DNA from: Mansonella perstans | Taxonomy: Eukaryota; Nematoda; Chromadorea; Rhabditida; Onchocercidae | Assembly: GCA_037074765.1 (NCBI GenBank) | Contig: JBAMDO010000574.1 | Location: 310,001-374,000, forward strand | Direction: 5' to 3' | Length of the DNA stretch: 64,000 bases | Shown here: in pieces, positions 13,182-27,800 of the stretch | Layout of the letters: every line of letters starts with the position of its first letter | Position numbering within the stretch: position 1 is the stretch's first letter | Program-made: the position numbers and the translations under genes | Notes under the pieces: model-generated | Told to the model about the DNA's origin: nothing | Databases searched by the model: none | The model's input: only the letters and a program-made list of their open reading frames with translations

Positions 13182-15356
13182 TAAGCGGTGTCTCGTTAGA
13201 TGCTTAAAAGTTAATTCTAACTTCCCACGGATGTGATACTTGGGCTAATATTGTAACATTAGCATCTTCATTGGATATTTGAATGACAGCTTTTTCGCTA
13301 TGCTTATGAATATCAGTTATTGATTTCCGTGAAAACTCATTTTTCGTATAAATTTTAATTCTGATACTGATATTTAGCAATTTTCAGTATTATTTTTCTC
13401 TTAGTTTGGCTATTTCCCAAGAAGGAAAGCACTCATTAGCATTTGAACACTTTAGATGGTTAAGGCTTTCCAGAAAAAAAAAAAAAAACGAGGACAATTT
13501 TCTGGAAAAAAGGCAAGAAGAAATCCTTCATCTTTCTATCGTGTTGTCTTTTATCCTCATCTACTTACTCATACTCAATTGACACTTTTTACAATGGTCG
13601 CATCTTTTTAAATGAAAGTTCACATACTGCCATATTGCCCTAAGAGTATAGTAGAATTCAAATTTTCAATCATCTTACATTACTTAAATTAGAAAATATA
13701 TATAACAATTCAGCTGTCACTTATTGTATGATTGTGATTTGTTGTGTTTTTTGGATTGTTGATTTTGAGAAATTGGAGGAATTGTTTTTGAAAATCACTT
13801 AAAGTTATTGAGAAATTTCAAAAAATTTCCCCAAAAATTTATGATTGAATCTTATACCTTTGAATGTTTCTTTTTGAAAAATGTCATAGAAACAAATGAA
13901 AATTTCTAGTAAAATTGACAGAAATACAAGAGATATCGTTTTCTTTCTAGCATAGGCATCATTCCACATTAATGCTATGAAGTTTTTCTTTCAATGAATT
14001 ATTGAAATGTACAAATAAATGACTGTGACAAATGGAATGAGGAAATATGAGAAAAATTGGTAAAATTCTGGAACATAATAAAATTCAATGATTTCATGCA
14101 AATTATGACCTTGAAATGTAGTTGTCTCGTGTTGATATTTTCTGACGTATCCTCCTGCTCAGCAATTGGACGTCATTTTTCGTCACTCAGCAAATTACAA
14201 CGATCGGTGATCTAAAACAATAGTCATAAAGAAGCTGTTGTAGCTAAAGGATTAAATAAAAGTTAGACGGTTGAGTAAGTTAGTTGCTTAGTTATAATCA
14301 AGAAATATGCAAAAGATTTCCTCTAACACATTCGTTTAATCGTTTTGTTCAATTTGCGCTGAATTATTCAAGCTCTAAGTAGGAGAATAATTTTTTCGTC
14401 AACTTACATTCGTGCATTATGAATATTTTACATGTATAAGCAAAAGAATGAATTAGTAAGTATCAAATGTAACAGACTGAAGGAATTTCGGCGATTAATT
14501 AGTGAGCCCTTTGACTCCATTTTCAGTTAACTAATTTCAAGTTTCAGTTAATTTTCTTACTTCAAGTAAATAGCTTAAATCCCATAGTAACAGTTAGTTT
14601 CTAAAAATCTGTCAATTTTCGAAAATTCACAATGGGATAATGTAAAAAAGAAAGTCCTTATAACGTGGGGGCAGAGAGGAGATGAACAAAAATTCAAGTT
14701 GGATAAGTTTCGATTTTGATTACACTTGAGCTATTTCACGACACTTAATACATTTAATAAGTACGAATGAAATTCTTAACTGCTTGAAGCAATTATGAGG
14801 TGTATAGTCGTCCTATTAGAGCATTGAATTTCCTGATATCTGGTGTAACTGAACCTAGTCTGTTTGGATTATTCCGACACTGCTTTAATCATTTCTATAC
14901 GTAATCCAATCATACAGCAAATGAAAAATGTTACTTATGAAATTCTGACGACAATGTCTGGATCATTTGAGGCTTCAAAGAAGGAACTGATATATTTGGA
15001 AGAAGTCTCGAGATTCAAATCGAAGATTTCCCATTTTCTTGTACAATTTTAGTTTAAATTTTAGCATGTTATCGTTATCAGAATTTGTGTGTAATTTGTG
15101 AGAATGTAATTTTCAAGTCGAAATCCAGGACTAATTTTCTTAAATAATAATCTGAATCTCCGGTTTTACGCCGCATCCTTTCTGGCTTTTTTTGCCTTTT
15201 AGCAGTTGAGGACCATATATGTGTGTTTGTTTATAACTGCATATCATTAGCAATTTGTTGGAAATGCAATATAATAATGTTGCGCTGTGGTAAAATTTAT
15301 GAAATTCCCAGAAATAATGAAAAATGCGTAAATTTAGTTTCGGAGTACGAAAATAG

Positions 15357-18300
15357 CACTAAAAACGGCAACGGCCACCTTGGCGGAACAACAGCGCCGG
15401 CAACTGATTTTCTCAAGCAATGGCACAGCAGTTGCCGGTGAATGTCTAGATGCCACCACTACAAGTACCATGATCTCATCGTCCGTAATATCCACTGATC
15501 CACAATCATTATCTCCAAAGAACAGATTCAAACTTGGCATTGTAAGTAAATCTTCTGTGCTTTGTTGCATTCTGCTAAAGTCGCGCAAATTTTGATGCTA
15601 TTTTTCGGCGTTTTCATAAGGTTTTCAATGGGCAAAGCATTTAATTCAACGTGGTATAATAATTTCAACAGTAGATTGAAATTTTTAGAAAAAAATTGCA
15701 GAAAAGACTTCATTTCAGGGCAATGCCGCTACTGATTACTCGAAACGTCAATCTCGTCGTGCCGTGACCATGTTGGATGGTAATTGTCGAGTGAATGGTA
15801 CAGAAAATGATCGTCATCAATTATCCAGACAAGATGCTTCTGTGAGCCATGCTCGACGAAGTCCTTTGGGAAGGTTATCTATTCTTTTTTAAATCTAGAT
15901 CTCTAATATTCCAGGATCCGATTATTTAACTTCAACTGTATTTGTTAATTTTCAAAATAACTGCAAATTGAAACTAAAATTTCGTTTGAAATTTTGCTGC
16001 ATCTTACTAGCCATATAACAAATGTGGAAATCATTAGTCTTCAGAGATATCTTTATTAGACTTTTTAAATTTCATCTTAAACGTTTGCAATATTTGCGTG
16101 GAAATTCGCATTTTCGAGTCCACTATCACTGTTCATATTTAATTATCCCTGGTAAATACCCGTATATATTTTTCTCTTGTTTCCCTAAAAGTAATGATAA
16201 TATTTAAGACGTTGTGCTCCCGAAATTGATATTTTGGATTTTTAAGTTTAAAGTAAAGATTTCTTGTCATTTCAATTTCTCATAGTTTCAATAGAAGTAA
16301 ATAAATATTCTTCGCAATTTATTGCATCAAGAGCTAAGTGATACTGAATGAATTCATTCATTGTGGTATGTACGGTTGGTCTCTCATACAAGTATGACAG
16401 CTATAGCTTTTTTACTTGTTCTGTAGGAATATCTGTGTTCCAATACAAATTTTATATTTAACAATACCAATTTTGCATTTATAAGCATCACACTGTAACT
16501 ATAAAAATAGTTAATATTTATATTTCAAAAATTTTTGCATGCGTAAAACTTTTACATTTTCGAAATCAAAACAAGGTGAAATCACTGGATAGTTTGCCGA
16601 TTCTTCAGTTAAACTGCTTGATATGGGAATGGTTGATGATTGATTTGATTCGGCCCGCTTTTAGTCGTTTTTTTTTGGCCAGAAAGTTTGTACAGTTGGG
16701 TTTGAAGCATATGACGACGATGGCGACGTAATTTTGCATCTTCATCTGTTTCTTTCATTTCGTCAAATACTTCTCTAAACGTTTCCTCAAACATATTGAG
16801 CATTTTGTCTGGCTTAAGATTTGGGAAAAGAATTTGACTTTTTACGTTGAATGTTGCTGTATGCCTGTTGAACAAATTTGGATTAGGCTTTGCTGTCGTA
16901 CAACTATAGTGGATAAGCAATAAAAAGAGAATCATTTTTGGCGCAACTAAAATACGAACGAACATATCCGAAGCGCGCATTCTCGATGAAAATGATGAAC
17001 CGTTCATTAATTATTATTATATACTTTTCAATTTATTTATTTTTTTAATTTTCATGCATAATTTTACAATGCAATATAATGCATAATAAATATACATAGA
17101 GAATACCTGTAAATTCAAAATATTAAAAATTATTTCTATATTGAATGAATGAATGAATGAATTGATTTGTTTGCCTGGTGGTTTGATGACGTCTATTAAT
17201 TTATTGCTTGTTTGCCTTTTGAAATTTCTCAGCTAAATTATTTTCATCTCCTTGACTCTCTCTCTGTCTCTCTCTCTTTCTAACTTCTGCTATTTAAAAC
17301 TTTTTTGGTAAAATATCGATCTACGACCCGTTATCGATTTTTAACATTTCATTAAACGTGACACCTTGGAAATTCATTTCTCTTTTGCCTTAACAGCATT
17401 GTTCTTTAAAAAGTTTTCTGGGAAAGCTTTTTATCATCTAATAATAATCTATTAATGCTTATTTCCTTCCCGTATTTTTTATTTATTTATTTTTTTCTTC
17501 GCCTTATGTTTGAAATTGAAGTAAAGGACTGTATCATAGAGGTTAAAGGTGATATGACAAGTCTATTTGACTCAGAATAATTTGTCATTTAATAGGTTAT
17601 GATCAAAATACTGTCATTTTCCAATTAATAAGAGCGATGAAATGATATAATTTGTGTGCAATTTGTCGCTTCAATGATTAGTCTTTTAAATGTTTTTGTA
17701 TCATAAATGCATTCTCATAATTACTTATAATTCAAATATAATTTAGATCAGGAATTAAATTGCTATTGAATTCCCTTCGAAGTTTTTGTTGCTTACTCTT
17801 ATAATTTCGATGCTGCTTAGGTGGATTGTTTTAAGTTCATCTAGTCTGGATCTATTTCATTTGAAAAGTTGCTGTTTGTAATGATTTGCCAGTGATTTTC
17901 GGCATAGCAGTCTGCCCGTTCGTTGGATTAAAATCAGCCATAGTCGTGGTGATTTTGCCACTTTATTTGTAAGAAATCTGTGGTTTCTTTATACAAAGAG
18001 ATTTAATGAACTAAATATGAAGGTAACAGAGTTAAATTTTTTTTTCAAGTATATGAAATGAAATTATTGTCCAATAAATGTCCATGCATACGTTCAAATC
18101 ACTTTCCCTATCAGTTTTCCAATTTAATTCATTTCATTTTCCTTTCTCTTTTATTTCGCTCCAAACGATCCTGATCGGAGAATTTCTTGTTCATAGAGAT
18201 TTGAAGATACGAATGAAAATGATAAAATATCCCTTTCTAGCAATTCCACCCTATATTTTTAATTTTCTAACAAGTATGTGCATATAAGAAAAAAGTTTGA

Positions 18301-18808
18301 CAAATAATTTTTGCGCAATTTGCCTTCAAACTAAGAACAGTTTCTCAGTCACAGTATCACATACTTTCTGTCGATTTCCACTGTTGGAACTTTTGTTTTC
18401 AGCTGAAAAAAAATCAAAGTAGGAACCATAACTGCCAAAGACATGCATTGTAATTAATATATCTTTACATGTTCAAAGTTGATTACGGCGACACACTCGT
18501 AGAAATTATTTACGAATTGACCATTCATTTATATAAACAAAAGAGATGGACAGTTGATGAGCTTCATTTTGCCATTTTTCACTGATGCGTAATATTATGT
18601 GGAATTCAAAAAAAAAATACTGTAACTGAATGTGAACCTGGTAGTTGCTATCCGTGATCTCGGTTGCCTAATGCTTGAAAAATGGCGAGAACTGAAAGGA
18701 AGAACCGATAGTGTTGAAGTTTCTGTTGCACTGTTACCAAATCGTCATCACTAGCATTATCATTTATTATCTTCCAGTTTCATCTGTCGTCGGAGAGCTG
18801 TATTTCTG

Positions 18809-18840
<32 letters not shown>

Positions 18841-21800
18841 AATTTTCACCATTCTCCTTTTTTTGAATGTTTTATTGTTTATTTCGAATATCTTCTGAAT
18901 CCGCTACTATAATATTTAAAGGAAGCAGTGGTTCTTATGTTTTGATTTCATCTCTATATCCTTACTGGAATAGAAGTTGTCCTCTTTTTTCTTTCTTAGA
19001 TATAAGTTTAGATGAGAGAAAATTACTTACAAATCAAATAAAAACGATAAATCAGTTCTTCACAAGTTAGCTTGAATGTTAAACATTATAAACTTTTTAG
19101 AACAGCATTTATTCTTTGCTCAGAAACTGCTCAGATTAGATTTATAAATAGATAGTGGCGGTAGTCGTTATTTTCGTGATGGTACCATTGCACTCTGATT
19201 TCTTCACATAAATTTTTTGAGAGTTTTTCTATTTTCTCAAACTCAGTTTAGGCTTTCAAATTTTAAATCCTTTCCATAAATAACTTTTGTGTTGTTCCGT
19301 TCTTTTTTTTTAAAAAAAAAAAAAAAAAACTTTTTGTAATGAAGGATTAGTGGCATAATGGCTAGATTTACTACAATCAATTAGACTTTTAATCTGGTGG
19401 CCAAATCTGTCCTTACCTACAGTCGTATCTTTTTTCGCATTTTCAACAATTGTAAGTTAATCCATGCATTTATTAAAATTCGCTACGAAGGTTTTAATTA
19501 TCTAATACTGGTATTACTGCATTAAGATAGCTACTGCGACATTGTTATTATTCACTGTTACTATTACTACGCAAGAAAACTATATTCTATTATTATTTGA
19601 ACTACCTCAACAGCGAATAGAAAGAAAAGTCAGAATTATCGAATGTACGGTTTAATTGGCCGTTTCTCGTCAGTATCTGAAATAACTCCATCAGCTGATG
19701 ATGAAAAGCAGCGACAAGCGCTAACAAATCGTTTTCCTAGCTTGAATGAACTGGAAAAACAAACAAGTATCGAAACACTGTAAGAGTTTTATTAATCTGC
19801 AAATTGAGCAAAATATCTCTTTTTTCGTCTCATGTCCACTTTGTCGAAACTGTCGAAAGTAATTGATTGAGATAGGAATGATAGTTAATGGTAAGCACTG
19901 TTAAAGTTAAAATATTGCCGTAATATATTCTCAATTATAAGAATCGCTAGGAGAATTGGTGACCAAATTGCAGTAAAATATATTGCAATAATTAGGAATT
20001 CCATATGATCTCATTCGCAACTGTCAGTGAAAGTCCCATCAATTGCAAAATAATCCCGATGATCTTTCTTCCTGATCCTGAAGACACTGTATAAAGTCAT
20101 AAATCATTTTTAGAATAAAAGATTTTATCTGCCCAAGACATAATTCCGATAGATTGTTGAAATAATATGAAATTTTGTTACAAATAACTAAACTTTTTCT
20201 TGTGAACCAAAAATTCCGAGTTGCTTCACTTTAGAAATTGTTTGATAGTCAGTTATACAACAGAAACCGTACACTCTTTTATAGATGCTGTTGGACTGTG
20301 GGAAAAAAACGCCGATCTGTCAGTGTTGTTATTTTGAAAAACTTTCTTCATCAGTTGTTTTTTTATTCTTATTGATGCCATGGTGGGTAGTCATAGGTAG
20401 TGTTGGGCTTAGCAATCAGTCAAGTTTTCTTGAGAGTGTGGAAAGATATTTTAATTGCCATTCTATCCTTTCCAAGCATGTTTCTTTGTTATACGATCAC
20501 TTACACTATGGTATTAGGCACTTCCGATCTTACTTAATTATGAATATCATTCATATGGCCATTAACATGTTCATTTCTCGACTTTCTCTAAGTCATGTAA
20601 TACAATCCCCATTAAGGCATTTCATGTCCTTTAATTGATTCATCTGCAAGTGATAGTGTTCAAACAAATTTTCGTATTTCAAGTAATATATATGCTGGAA
20701 AAGAAATGGAAAGTTGTCAGTGAGGAATATAAAAGTATCGCCTCAGTTTTATACATAAATGAAGTTCTGGAATGAAGAATGACTATTTTGCATTTCTTCT
20801 TTCGATTTAAATGATGAACATATGAACAGCATCGTTTTGTATTTAATCATTTTTAGACTCGCCGTTTCATCAGCAAATAAACTTCTTATCAATGATTCAT
20901 TCCGCAACGCGTCAATTTTGCTTTCTCTAAGATTTCCATCAATAAATTAGAGATCCTTTCCTACCTAAGTTATTAGTAGTACTGTCGATCATTTAGCGAG
21001 CACCTCTAGATTGTGTGGACTTCCTGGGGAAAATTTATCACATGTTTACTTTGTGTGGATGCCATCTATCTATCTGTCAGTATTCGAATCTCTTTTGACA
21101 TAATTGAAACTTGCGCAGATGACAAGTGTTGTTTTGAAAGCTTTTGTTTAAAAAAAAATAGAATTCTAGTGAGAATTTTGTCAAACAAATTTATTGGAAC
21201 AATTTTAATCGACATAATTATGAAGAGTGTCAGGGAAGAGCAGAAATTTTTTGATAAACCAAATTTATATAATGTAACTTGGAAAAAAATTTGTCACATA
21301 TTGCTTAATTGAAAACAATGAATTTTATAAAATTTACACTGGACTTAGAATCAAGTGCGAATGAGTAACGTCGAGAAATGAAATGAAAAGAAAGAGAGGG
21401 AAGACGGACTGAAAATTCATTTTATTTCAGTGCTTTTAGACGAAAATTTTTTCTATTTTTAACTGTCAGCTGTTTTTATATTTATGAAATAGCGCGAAAG
21501 TAGGAGAAATAGAGAAAGAGAAATGGAAAAATCGAGTTCCATATGTTCCTGTGTGGTACAGTCTGATCCGTGAAAAGATCAATAGCCAGTAAGCAAGTAG
21601 AAATTTTTTTTTTTATTTAAGATAGATTTGACATCATAAGTTTTTTTTATTTAACATAAATTTGATATCATTAAGTTTCACCAATTTACAATATTATGGG
21701 ATTCATTGATAAAACAAAAGAATTCGAATGAAGTTGCGTTTTTATGGAGTTTACTGGATCGATTGATTGCATTTGTTATAGTTAATATATAAATCTAAAT

Positions 21801-24800
21801 CTACCACGTCGCGGTAAGATATTTGAAATCAAGCTGCTAAGATTTATAAACAGCTGTTTAAAAGATCTCTGAACCAGTGGAATGTTTTGCTCCAATGATC
21901 GTTGAGTGATCTCTTTAATTGTTCAGTTAAGTTTCAAATTAAGCTTGATTTTTTAATTACATACTCGAGAATCATTATGTCTTGTTTTTATCATTTGCGA
22001 TATCAAGGACATCATAACCATTTGAAAAACATATCTCATGATAATAACTAAACTATTTTGGAAGGATTCATCGAAAATCATCACCCTAAAGATATTCTGT
22101 TCAATCCCTGCCTTTTGCTTAGCGCCTTGTTGACTGTGGTTGTTTGGATCGTCTGTCTTAAATGTCTTGCAGATGATGGTATCGTATTGCTTAAAATATG
22201 CCCTACTGTATGTATACTGATACTGTATTGGTTGTTTTTTACATGCAATGAGTAAATGGCCTTTGCGACAGATATTATTTGCTATTTTATCACTAATATT
22301 TAATTTATGTATATTATACTGAAAATGAACATTCGATTGTTTATCTAGATTCCAGAAATGTATTTATCGCTATTCAGATTTACTCATGCTAAGTTCCGAT
22401 TTTTTTTCTCTTTCAGTATTCATTAAAAAGAAATGTTTTCTTTCGAGATTTTTCCTTTCTTTTCTAACTAATTAATTCAGATATCCACGTTCTCAAATAG
22501 AATATTTAATAAGTTTTATTGTCTTGAAAATGCTATTGTTTCTAATGACTTTCAAATATCTTTCAATGTGTTGCATTTTGCGATGATTCTATAACAATCT
22601 ACTTGAAAGGACAATTAAAGTTAATAACGTTGTTTTTTGAAAACAATCTTGCAAATAATGCGAAGATCTTTTCAACTCGTGATTTCGTGATAACTTAACG
22701 AAATTATAACTCGTTCAGATGGATGACATATATATTCAGAGCAATGAAAATAATTGATAATGAATGGAAACAGTGGTAACTGCAGGATGAAAGTCGATTG
22801 ATTCCTCTAAATTATGTAAGGAATTTGGCAATAGAAAGCATTTGATATGGGAACGGCGAAGAAACTGACAAAATTATGATTAAATTAGTGACAGTCCTGC
22901 AACTTTTCATGTTCTTCATACCAACCTCTTTTCCGTGTCAATTATTGTCAATTATGACATCATTATTTAGTCATATTTATTCGTTCGTACAGTATCTTCA
23001 CTAAATTCTCTTTTCGTGAATTATCGTATTTTCAGCTAGCTTTCGCTATAGCCAGTTTATTTGAGGAACTGAAAAATTCTTTTGCATTTTAAGAACGTTC
23101 AGAATTTATGTAAATTGAACTACCTAGACTTGAACTTCTTTGCAAGTTTCAAGTCCGTGGAGTTGTGATAAAGTTATGGTTAGAATTATGTTATTTTAAT
23201 CCTTGGTGTTTTTCTTTTAAAAAAAAAGTCAAAAAACATTTATACATTTGGATTTTAACAGAACAAGAAAAAACTGATTGGGAGGAGCGGGACGATTTAT
23301 TGTACACTTATATTTTCTATTTTTGATTATTTCTGTTTACATAATTAAAAAAAAAGTTAACTGAAAAAATAGTTGCAGGACAGACGATTTGTGGCTTGAA
23401 TTGGACGACGATGATTTCGAATACCGCCTAAGCCCGAGCTCGTCATCGCTGTATGAATCGACTCGTCTATACCAGTCCATGGATTCTGCTACTGCCATTC
23501 GTCCACGTCGTCCTCCAATCGCTCTGCCACCACCTCCGCCCCGTTCCGCACCACCAATAAGCGATAGCAATCAGCAGCATAATCTCGATGCGGTTTCCAT
23601 CATATCCTTTTCATCCTTAGAACCAAATCCAGTGCATCTTAATGGTAATGAGAAGGTTGCGATCACAACGTCAACATCCAATAGTACATTAACAAGACAA
23701 GCCAATGCTGTGGAAGATCCCTGTTTTCTTACACATGTCGAATCAGATCATACCGCGGTATCAATCACCACTTATACGATTAGCCGTGATTAGTATACTG
23801 AAGATTTCAATTTATCAACTTTGAATTTTTCACAAATTTTAGTTTGATATAATAGTTTAGGTTGCGTAGATACTTAAGGAATTTGGTGACATATAGATTG
23901 GTCTTAGTTACTTCTTTGGCTCTTTCTCAGTGATCAAGCTGTTTTATTCATAAATGAAAAAAAAGACGTCGCAATATAATACTAAAATGGTCTTTTTATC
24001 GAGATTCAGCATGAATTTGCCAAATTTTTTTGCTTGGATTTTGATTTATTCTAAAGTTTCTAAGAGTAATTTTTGAAATGAGGCTTAGCAAATCTGCTGT
24101 AATAACTTTTGGAAGAGAAGCATTCAAATTTTCCAAGGAATAAGAAACTTGTTACTGGGTATTTTGAACTACTGAATTTGGCTGAACTATAGAAGAACTA
24201 GCACTCTAAATGTAGTTATGGACATCAATGACACAGATGAGATGAAATGGTTAGCTGATCTGTTTTGAAAAAAAAATTACTTATGAGATGGTCGATAATG
24301 ATGAAGAACAGTTAATGAGTGGATATGGGACAAAGATAAACGTTTCTCAAAATCTTCAAATAGATGATTTAGAAAAATATATAGTGATCTCATCTTTCAA
24401 CAGCCTTATTTAAAATCAAGCTTAACGCATCGGAAATTTAGATTAGCTAACTAAAAGAATCTTTCTTCCTATTTTCTGACATGAAGTCTTCCAGTCTGCT
24501 TACTTTTTACCAGACTGACGACTCATTTTTCATTCTCGATCCATATTTCCTGCCCTAAATTACCCACACCCTATACTTTTCGGTAATAGAGTATTTCCAA
24601 TCTGTATCATATTCACTTCTGGTACTATTTTAGGTGTAATTACTCCTCAAACAGATACATGGTTTAGTGCAGATTTGCAATTGAAAGGAAATAAATTTAA
24701 TACTTTTTTTTTATTTCTACCGACTTATGCTGATTTATATGGCATTTTTATATGATATTTGCATATGATCAATTTTTTCGCAAAGCCAATAGTTAAACTT

Positions 24801-27800
24801 TCGTAAAAAAGATCGAAGTCAGTTTTCCCTTAAGTTCTCAACTTTTTTTCTGTTTGTGCTTTCTTATTTCGCATGCTCAGCATATATCATTGCATAATTA
24901 GGAACGGAGCTTTTACTTTTAATTACTTATTACTTTTTAATTTGAGCTGCATTTATTTAACGCATGATTCACAACTAAAGTCCTTTATAAAAGTCTGTAT
25001 TAACGAAGAGTTTATATCATACAATGATCCTAATCCAGGAGATTGGAAAAATTGAGAAATGAATAATTACGGAGTATTGTTGCAGACAGCAAATGCAGAA
25101 ATACGATTACAGCAATCCTTGTCGACACCTTTTCCAGACCGTAGTGGTGATACTGCTGGCAACGATGACCAGCCATCGACATCCCGGAAGGTCTCGTTGG
25201 TTTCTTCAAGATTATTTTTAGCTTAGCATCTTTCCTTTAGCACTATCGTTTCTATTTTATGTTGCTTATACGGCTTTTTTTTTTTCGATATAATTTTTGA
25301 TAAAATTTCACTTTTTTTACCATTATATTATAATAATGCAAATATCCTTAAAAATCGAAAAAAGGGAACTTCTCGGTCTATCCTGCTGTATCAGATGCAC
25401 TAGTTGCAGTAGTGGTGCATAGTATAAGATTTTGAAATATGGTACAGTCCTTCTAAAATGGTGACGATTTTACTATATTGTGGCGAGCCTTTTTACTAAA
25501 GTTTCTAGATTGAATGAAAGAGAATTTTGTGGAAAGATCTGTCTCTCTATCCATTCTTTTTTTTTCGTAATTGTCATTAGACAGTGTAGAGGTTATAAAG
25601 AATGTTTGACAGGACAATGTAGTGGGACTACCGTAATATAATTATTACTAATACACTTTAGTTATGTTCGTAGACATTTGCTGGTTGAAATTTTTGACAT
25701 TAAGTTATTGTTACTTTTAAATTTTATCTCAACTCCTGTTACTGAAATCGAAAGATTCTTATAAGTTCAGCCACTGTTTTCCAAACATTGTCTCAAATAT
25801 GTTTCTCAAATTTGCATTCTTATATTATTAATCTGTAATGAATTTCACGAGAGAATTAAGCTGATGTAATCAAGAAACAGGTTATAGCAAATAAGCGAAA
25901 ATTGCTCATGCCCTGATTTTTGCTATTGAAAAGAAAGACCGCTGATGTCTTACAACATGTAGCTCGATATCCACTTAGTCTACTATAGGATATTTTAGAC
26001 TGCTTTGGTACTTAATGCACTAAAGGTTCCAATAAGCTGTTTCAAGAATGGACGGGATAAAATAAGTGAAGGGAAACTGTAGGAGAAAGAGAGAAAAAAT
26101 GCGAGCTGTTCTATAAAAAAACGCTTGCCTAAGTGCTTAAGAGGGTTCATATGGTTATGCTGTTGAATATTTCAAAAAATACAATTGAATTTCGTGAACC
26201 GAAATAGCCTCCTGCATCAAATATGAAGAAAAAAATTGAAAAAAGAGTAGGAATTGGTAAGACCATCAAATGCTTACATACCCATACGACTACACAAATA
26301 TGCATACAGTGGCACCAACATACACATGAATACTTACATATATATGTATGAACATTCGTGGCTTGTTAAAGGTGATAGAAACTTTTTGACGTGAAACTGG
26401 TATGAGAATATCGTCATGTATGTATTGCCTATGTTTTCTGCCAACTGCGGAGCCGTTATTGCCGGGACTCGACCTTCTGTCATGCTCTAGCTCACAAATA
26501 TGAAATTTTGAAATTTTATGTGGGAAGGCATTTAAACAAAATATGAATTAAAACTGAAGATTCATCCACAAAGTATCAACTTGATCGGTAACATTACTGA
26601 TATTACCAGTTCGCGTTGCTATTGGTTTCCTAACAGGTAATTTTAGTATTTAGTTCGAGATAAGATACAGTAGATGTGGAATTTGAATGAATTTTTGCAG
26701 GAATTGATCTTCAATTGATATCTTAACTGATAGGCTTGTCATTCCTTTCATCATTCATCTTGTGATCCATCTTCATAAAACATTATGAATTACAGGATAT
26801 GTTAACGTAGACTTTCTAAAGTAGTAGATTTTTATTTCCGCATCATATCCTGCTTGCTTTACTTTAAACATAAGAGAATTTTATTTGGATTTATAAGTTG
26901 AAGCAAACAATTTGTGCAGGAAGCAGAATATAGACGCTTCAAAAGTGAAGGTTCATCAGCTGGAGTTTGCTCCTTACCAGCACCAGAAATGGACGTAACT
27001 ATTGATGACTTGTCGCCAATTGCCGACCCACATGCATCATCACCCAGTCGTCTCAGTTTATTCCAGGTAGCATATAATTCCTTTCGAGATACTTTGAAAT
27101 GAGTATCATAAGTAACTGTGTCCTGTAAAAGAAATAGAACGGAACAGAAAAAATTGGTCGCCATTGCAGGATACAGTAACCAATGGACCGCTAACGAAAC
27201 ATTCACACACAGAACAGGTAATGATGATGCACACATTAAAGACCAAGTTATCAAAATATCAAAATTTCATCGATAAAGCATTCGAACACATTGCTCAAGG
27301 CGGCGACGAACAGATTATTGAGGTTTGTTTCATTTTATCGGAATTTGAAATTCAATATTTTTCTAAAATGAAACGTGTGCTAGAAGTCTGATTCTAATCT
27401 AAACGACATCTTCTAACCGGAGAGCTGGAATCTATATGTATCGTTACTTTATCCAATGGAAGTTTGTGCCATAGTACTAAGTACCAATAATTTATGTTAT
27501 TCTGTTAGGTTTCTATATACTTTCCGTAAATGATAAAATTTCAGTAATATCCATCAAAATACAAAATTTTCAGCGAATTTAAAAAGACATATAATCAGGG
27601 AACAGTGTACTAAGCTAAGAAATATCTATAAGTTTGTTATATATACATGGTCTGTTACCGTAAAAGTGACTAAGTCCATTTGGTCAAGCATTTCAGCGTT
27701 ACTTTCTCGTCCTATGATATTACAGTAGATTCATAGTCGAGAAGTGCATTTGCTGCTCAATGTGCCTGTTGGCTGACTTTTTCTTAAATGGCATATTTTA

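Larger units (their letters stand above)
10400..15276. other. Intergenic interval before tir-1
   Basis: About 4.9 kb without a gene I can support. It is AT-rich with A/T homopolymers and two CA-type microsatellite blocks (listed separately). An open stretch at 14849-15052 (VCLDYSDTALIISIRNPI...) looks faintly protein-like but has no ATG at its head and no good splice donor. It could be an unrecognised upstream tir-1 exon or chance. A short duplicated segment with CGATGTTATAG lies at about 10469-10545. Confidence 0.5.
15874..19620. other. Large tir-1 intron with embedded coding signals
   Basis: Intron between tir-1 exons at 15873 and 19621. It holds the antisense ORF 16609-17007, the coding remnants at 17885-18061 and 18469-18754, a run of 30 T (18810-18839) and a T9A18 hairpin-like tract (19303-19329). 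The rest is AT-rich with no feature I can support. Confidence 0.7.

Noticed and set aside
20285..20638. 117-codon ORF inside a tir-1 intron
   Set aside because: Hydrophobic, AT-driven composition and no acceptor or homology; one or two ORFs of this length are expected by chance in 64 kb of this base composition.
21013..21312. 99-codon open frame in the same intron
   Set aside because: Begins at a non-ATG codon, low-complexity Ile/Lys/Phe content, no splice support.
27121..27260. Possible donor GTAATG inside the exon at 27170-27322
   Set aside because: The continuing residues [15 protein letters not shown] are conserved in nematode TIR-1, so the exon runs on to 27322.
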